The position numbers and the translations under genes were made by a program. This document shows, piece after piece, positions 15,423 to 18,862 of a DNA stretch of 18,862 bases. The notes beneath the pieces are model-generated. The model saw only the letters and a list, made by a program, of their open reading frames with translations. It searched no databases and had not been told where the DNA came from. This DNA is from Cyclobacteriaceae bacterium (lineage in GTDB: Bacteria; Bacteroidota; Bacteroidia; Cytophagales; Cyclobacteriaceae), in NCBI GenBank assembly GCA_025455225.1, contig JALOMY010000032.1, positions 1 through 18,862 on the forward strand, read 5' to 3'. Positions within the stretch are counted from its first letter, which is position 1. Every line of letters begins with the position of its first letter.

Positions 15423-15746
15423 CTAAAAGATACCAACAAAAAAGCCATCTTGCTCTATTCGTATTGGATACGTCTTTAAATCCGAAGAGCGCGAGGCACA
15501 CTCCCTGCCGCTTTGAAGATCAAAGCGGTAATTATGCCAGGGACAAACTATTTCACCCAGGTAATTCACCAGGCCCTTACTTAATGATTCACCATTATGT
15601 GTGCAAAAATCCTGCACGGCATGGAATTTCTCATGATGCAAAACCAGGCAGATCTTCTTGCCTTGTACTAATACAAGTTGTGGCCGGTCAGGCTGTATCC
15701 TTTGCCGGGCTTCTTGCTCACCGGAAAATATTTTTACCCATTGCAT
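15423..15746 (-). CDS. Rieske [2Fe-2S] ferredoxin-like protein
   Basis: This small cytoplasmic electron-transfer protein (107 aa) has no signal peptide or membrane anchor. The cluster motifs are C48-T-H50 in DFCTHNGES and C68-P-W-H71 in VCPWHNYRFD, the C-X-H and C-X2-H pairs of a Rieske site. The short gap between them (17 residues) fits soluble ferredoxin-type or NirD-like Rieske proteins rather than the bc1 kind, and the extra disulfide cysteines of bc1-type proteins are absent. It has no neighbouring oxygenase or reductase, so its partner is unknown. It is the first gene of a possible minus-strand unit with the unknown 328-aa exported protein and is divergent from the M20 amidohydrolase gene. 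The ATG at 15746 is the first in frame and leaves the usual N-terminal strand. Confidence 0.88.
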   Translation of the reverse strand: MQWVKIFSGEQEARQRIQPDRPQLVLVQGKKICLVLHHEKFHAVQDFCTHNGESLSKGLVNYLGEIVCPWHNYRFDLQSGRECASRSSDLKTYPIRIEQDGFFVGIF

Positions 15747-15754
15747 GATTCATG

Positions 15755-15785
15755 TTTGGTGACGTTCACCTTTTTTCTACCTTGA
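15755..15785 (+). promoter_or_regulatory. Candidate promoter of the M20 gene with an internal inverted repeat
   Basis: TTTG (15755-15758) and TACCTTGA (15778-15785) are separated by 19 bp, fitting the Bacteroidota -33/-7 pattern TTTG-N19-TAnnTTTG with mismatches in the last two positions of the -7 element. The inverted repeat GGTGA-CGT-TCACC (15758-15770) lies between them, a position where a bound regulator could block or alter the promoter. Transcription would begin near 15791, leaving about 19 nt before the preferred ATG at 15810. Confidence 0.42.
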
Positions 15786-15809
15786 CTCAACAGTACAATG
15801 CCAAACGTC

Positions 15810-17108
15810 ATGAAATATAGGTTTTCTCTGCTCCTTTTGTTTGTGTCCGTCTGCGGATTCGCTCAAGTAAATGCAAAATTACAATCCAAAGTTGATCAAA
15901 TGGCGGTGGCTATTGAACCGCGCATGATTGAGTGGCGCAGAAATATTCACCAAAATCCGGAGTTGGGTAACCGTGAATTTAAAACCTCGGCAAAAATTGC
16001 AGAACATTTAAAATCGTTGGGCATCGAGGTTCAAACCGGTGTGGCACATACGGGGGTTGTTGGTATTTTGAAAGGAGCAAAGCCAGGCCCTGTAGTAGCG
16101 TTACGTGCTGATATGGATGCTTTGCCGGTTACCGAACGGAACAGCCTTCCGTTTGCATCCAAAGAGAGAACCGTATTTAACGGACAGGAAACCGGAGTGA
16201 TGCATGCTTGTGGCCATGACACACACGTTGCCGTGCTTATGGCAACCGCGGAAATTCTCGCTAAGAACAAGAATGATCTTAAAGGAACCGTTAAGTTTAT
16301 TTTTCAGCCATCAGAAGAAGGACCACCGGCCGGTGAGGAAGGCGGAGCTTTTCTCATGGTAAAGGAAGGGGTGCTCGATAATCCGAAAGCCGATGTGATT
16401 TTTGGAATGCACATTCAATCCATATCCCCTTTGGGAAGAATAACGTACAGGCCAGCTGGTTTAATGGCAGCTTCCGATTGGTTTTCAATTACAGTAAAGG
16501 GAAGACAATCTCACGGTTCTGCTCCCTGGATGGGGGTTGATCCCATCGTAGTATCTTCTCAAATTATTATGGGATTGCAGACTATTGTTAGCCGGCAAAC
16601 TGAGCTGACAAAAGAAGCGGCCGTGATCACCGTGGGTCGATTCCAGTCAGGCATCAGAGAAAATATCATACCTGAGGAAGCTTTTATGGCAGGGACCATA
16701 AGAACATTGGATGAAGGCATGCAAGAGATGATTCATGAAAAAATTCGCTTAACGGCCACACGGATTGCCGAGAGTGCGGGGGCAACAGCCGAAGTTGTTA
16801 TTGATAAGAAGACACCTGTAACGTATAACGATCCGGCATTAACCGAGAAAGTAGTTGCCAGCTTGCAACGGGCTGCGGGTGCCGAGAACGTAGTGCGGAT
16901 CAATGCTGTAACGGGAGCAGAAGATTTTGCATTCTATCAAAAGAAAATCCCCGGATTTTTCTTTTTTGTTGGCGCCATGCCCCCGGATCAGGATCCGTCA
17001 AAAGTACCAGCTCATCACACTCCGGATTTTATGATTGACGAACGGGGAATGCTTACCGGCCTTAAAGCCATGCTCAATCTTACACTCGATTATATGTATC
17101 AGAAATAG
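15810..17108 (+). CDS. Exported M20D-family amidohydrolase/peptidase
   Basis: This is a metal-dependent amidohydrolase of the hippurate hydrolase / N-acyl-amino-acid amidohydrolase group, which removes acyl groups from N-acylated amino acids or related amides. It is 432 aa from the Met at 15810. An ATG 12 bp upstream is also in frame, but 15810 gives the cleaner signal peptide (MKYRFSLLLLFVSVCGFAQ) and leaves room for the candidate promoter. It is therefore probably periplasmic. Motifs are RADMDALPVTE, MHACGHDTH with metal ligands C134 and H136, the E169-E170 pair in PSEEG (catalytic base and ligand), H201 in FGMHIQ, the dimerisation-domain segment GRQSHGSAPWMGVDPI, and the C-terminal HHTPDF (H402, H403). 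All expected ligands are present. The substrate cannot be fixed from sequence. An exported S9 peptidase follows after 207 bp. Confidence 0.92.
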   Translation: MKYRFSLLLLFVSVCGFAQVNAKLQSKVDQMAVAIEPRMIEWRRNIHQNPELGNREFKTSAKIAEHLKSLGIEVQTGVAHTGVVGILKGAKPGPVVALRADMDALPVTERNSLPFASKERTVFNGQETGVMHACGHDTHVAVLMATAEILAKNKNDLKGTVKFIFQPSEEGPPAGEEGGAFLMVKEGVLDNPKADVIFGMHIQSISPLGRITYRPAGLMAASDWFSITVKGRQSHGSAPWMGVDPIVVSSQIIMGLQTIVSRQTELTKEAAVITVGRFQSGIRENIIPEEAFMAGTIRTLDEGMQEMIHEKIRLTATRIAESAGATAEVVIDKKTPVTYNDPALTEKVVASLQRAAGAENVVRINAVTGAEDFAFYQKKIPGFFFFVGAMPPDQDPSKVPAHHTPDFMIDERGMLTGLKAMLNLTLDYMYQK

Positions 17109-17315
17109 AGTAATAAAAGCTCAATTTCTGTAACCTGGGTACGTCAGTACGAATTGGCTATTGTTAAAATCGATTGATTCTACATTACAAAATCAGGAGA
17201 CTGAAAATGTTTCCGCTGATTTCTTTCATTTAACACCAACGATCACCGTTAGTACCAAAAGCCGCTTGTGAAAGAGGGAGTTTCACGATTTTGGGATGTA
17301 TTACAACCAGAACGT

Positions 17316-18862
17316 ATGAAAGCAAAAATCCTCCTTCTGCTGATCCTTCCCATCATGGTGCTGGCCCAGGAAAAAAAGCCTGTAGTAGCATCTGATCTGA
17401 TGAAAATTGCAACCGCGAATCAAATTCAAATCTCGCCAGATGGCAGCAAAGCTGTTATGGTAGTTACCCGTAAAGTGGTTAAAAATGAAAGTGATTATTA
17501 CTATACCCGAAATCTGTATATGGCTGATCTTGGTGGTAAGTATGAAATTACTCAATTGACCTTTGGCGACAAGAATGATGGACAACCCCAATGGTCGCCA
17601 GACGGGAAGCAATTAGCCTTTGTACGAAGTGATGGAGATAAATCGCAGATTTGGGTATTGCCATTAACCGGAGGCGAGGCTCGATCACTGACCAAATCAA
17701 AATATGGGGCAACACAGCCACGCTGGTCACCGGACGGGAAGACTATTTTATTTACATCGAGTATTCCTATGCATGCTATTGAAGGCACAATTCCATGGCC
17801 CAATGAACGGCCTGGAAGGGCCGATGGCGATGAGCCGAATTACAAAAATCTCAAACCGGAAGAGCGCAAAGAAATTAAAAGCAGCATGGATGGAAACCTT
17901 GAGGAAGTCAGGGCATGGTTAGCCAGAAATGCGAGTGAGAACAATCCAAGAGTTTTAAACCGGTTGAATTTTCAAGGAGAGTTGGATCTGCAGCCGGGTT
18001 TTACGTTTACTCATGTTTTCATAAAAGATGTCAATTCTGATTCCAGGGAAGAGCAGCTAACCAAGGGATTTCAGAATTTCCAGGCTCCCGAATGGTCGCG
18101 TGACGGTAAGCGGATATTCTGTCAATCCAAACAACTCACTTCATTGCCAGATCGTGAGCAAGACAATGATTTATGGGTTATCGATGTATCATCAAAGAAT
18201 GCTTCGCTCTTTCTTGCCTGGCCTGAGTATTCATTAAGTAATCCGGTAGTCTCACCCGATGGAGCACAGATTGTATTTTCAGCAACGCATATCGTAAACA
18301 GGCATGCGACTCAATCTCAATTAGCAGTTGTTGCTTCTAATGGAGGTAAACCAACCTTGCTAACTTCAGTTCTTGATCGGGATGTTTCAGGTGCTTCCTG
18401 GTCGGCCGACAGCAAGACTATATATTTTACAGCACAAACTGAAGGAGATATTCCTTTGTATTCAGTTCCGGTAAAGGGTGGATCCATTGTTAAAGTATAT
18501 GGAAATGATAATGGAGTGAATGACTTTGATGTGCGTGGAGACAAGATTGTTTATGCATTAACCGAAACCCGCAACCCCTGGGAAGTTTACCTGTACAACA
18601 TCAAAGATAAAAGTCAAAAGCAACTTACAAGGTTAAATGAAGATTGGGTTAAGGACAAAATGATTGTTTACCCGAAGGAATATTGGTTAACCAAACCGGA
18701 TGGAACGAAGATTCAATATTGGGTTATGGAGCCTGCCGGGAAAGATGATGGAATGAAATATCCGGTAATTCTTAACATTCATGGAGGCCCGGCAGCGATG
18801 TGGGGCCCCGGAGTATTTTCAATGTGGCATGAGTATCAACTTGAAGCCAGCTGGGGTTACGG
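17316..18862 (+). CDS. Exported S9-family serine peptidase (5' part, runs off the window)
   Basis: This is a second S9 (prolyl oligopeptidase/dipeptidyl-peptidase type) enzyme, open to the right edge, with 515 residues visible. The ATG at 17316 begins a signal peptide (MKAKILLLLILPIMVLAQ) with likely cleavage before QEKKP. Residues about 25-440 form a PD40/TolB-like beta-propeller with repeated blades (QISPDGSKAV, QWSPDGKQLA, RWSPDGKTIL, EWSRDGKRIF, SWSADSKTIY). The hydrolase domain begins near residue 460, with HGGPAAMWGPG from H489 supplying the oxyanion region. The catalytic Ser, Asp and His would lie beyond the window, so activity cannot be confirmed. A segment between blades (about 150-190) is rich in charged residues (NLKPEERKEIKSSMDGNLEE). 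It differs from the other S9 enzyme at 5179-7230 and is not a tandem copy. Confidence 0.92.
   Translation, partial: MKAKILLLLILPIMVLAQEKKPVVASDLMKIATANQIQISPDGSKAVMVVTRKVVKNESDYYYTRNLYMADLGGKYEITQLTFGDKNDGQPQWSPDGKQLAFVRSDGDKSQIWVLPLTGGEARSLTKSKYGATQPRWSPDGKTILFTSSIPMHAIEGTIPWPNERPGRADGDEPNYKNLKPEERKEIKSSMDGNLEEVRAWLARNASENNPRVLNRLNFQGELDLQPGFTFTHVFIKDVNSDSREEQLTKGFQNFQAPEWSRDGKRIFCQSKQLTSLPDREQDNDLWVIDVSSKNASLFLAWPEYSLSNPVVSPDGAQIVFSATHIVNRHATQSQLAVVASNGGKPTLLTSVLDRDVSGASWSADSKTIYFTAQTEGDIPLYSVPVKGGSIVKVYGNDNGVNDFDVRGDKIVYALTETRNPWEVYLYNIKDKSQKQLTRLNEDWVKDKMIVYPKEYWLTKPDGTKIQYWVMEPAGKDDGMKYPVILNIHGGPAAMWGPGVFSMWHEYQLEASWGY

Noticed and set aside
17268..17286. Hairpin GTGAAA-N7-TTTCAC in the gap between the M20 and S9 genes as a terminator
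   Set aside because: The stem is only 6 bp with low GC content and no U-tract after it. The rest of the 207-bp gap shows no clear promoter or gene.
17704..17922. 72-aa open frame on the + strand
   Set aside because: It is a shifted-frame shadow of the S9 peptidase beta-propeller, which reads open without a break from 17316 to the window end.

Overview
The window looks like chromosomal DNA from a member of the Bacteroidota, most likely a Cytophagales-type bacterium. The reasons are that most starts lack a Shine-Dalgarno sequence and sit in A-rich leaders, two exported S9 peptidases and an exported M20 amidohydrolase with typical signal peptides are present, candidate promoters resemble the TTTG / TAnnTTTG pattern of this phylum, and several small exported proteins have no clear relatives. 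The taxonomic call is an inference from gene content. I saw no insertion sequence, CRISPR array, tRNA or rRNA.

Bases 1-5176 (+) hold the end of a [NiFe]-hydrogenase maturation operon: hypB (3' part only), hypF, hypC, hypD and hypE, packed with 29, 1, 11 and -4 bp spacing. Together these proteins insert nickel (HypB) and build and attach the Fe(CN)2CO group (HypF, HypE, HypC, HypD). The hydrogenase structural genes are not in the window and presumably lie to the left. A convergent exported S9 peptidase (5179-7230, -) begins 2 bp after the hypE stop.

Bases 7379-13498 (+) hold a fatty-acid beta-oxidation operon: a MarR-family regulator, then genes matching Bacillus subtilis fadN-fadA-fadE in order, domain order and size (HAD-first hydratase/dehydrogenase of 799 aa, thiolase of 391 aa, acyl-CoA dehydrogenase of 600 aa). 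A perfect 24-bp palindrome just upstream of marR is the likely operator, and a strong intrinsic terminator closes the operon.

Bases 13575-15746 hold small, poorly characterised genes: a glycine-zipper membrane protein (+), and on the minus strand a Rieske [2Fe-2S] protein, an exported 328-aa protein of unknown family and a small exported beta-sandwich-like protein. Bases 15810-18862 (+) hold an exported M20D amidohydrolase and the first 515 codons of a second exported S9 peptidase, which suggests use of peptides and N-acyl amino acids.

I did not find a convincing new defence or mobile system. The most worthwhile leads are the marR palindrome, the 11-residue glycine repeat of the small membrane protein, a possible bidirectional terminator placed across two overlapping stop codons, and a possible RNA stem covering the fadN start codon.
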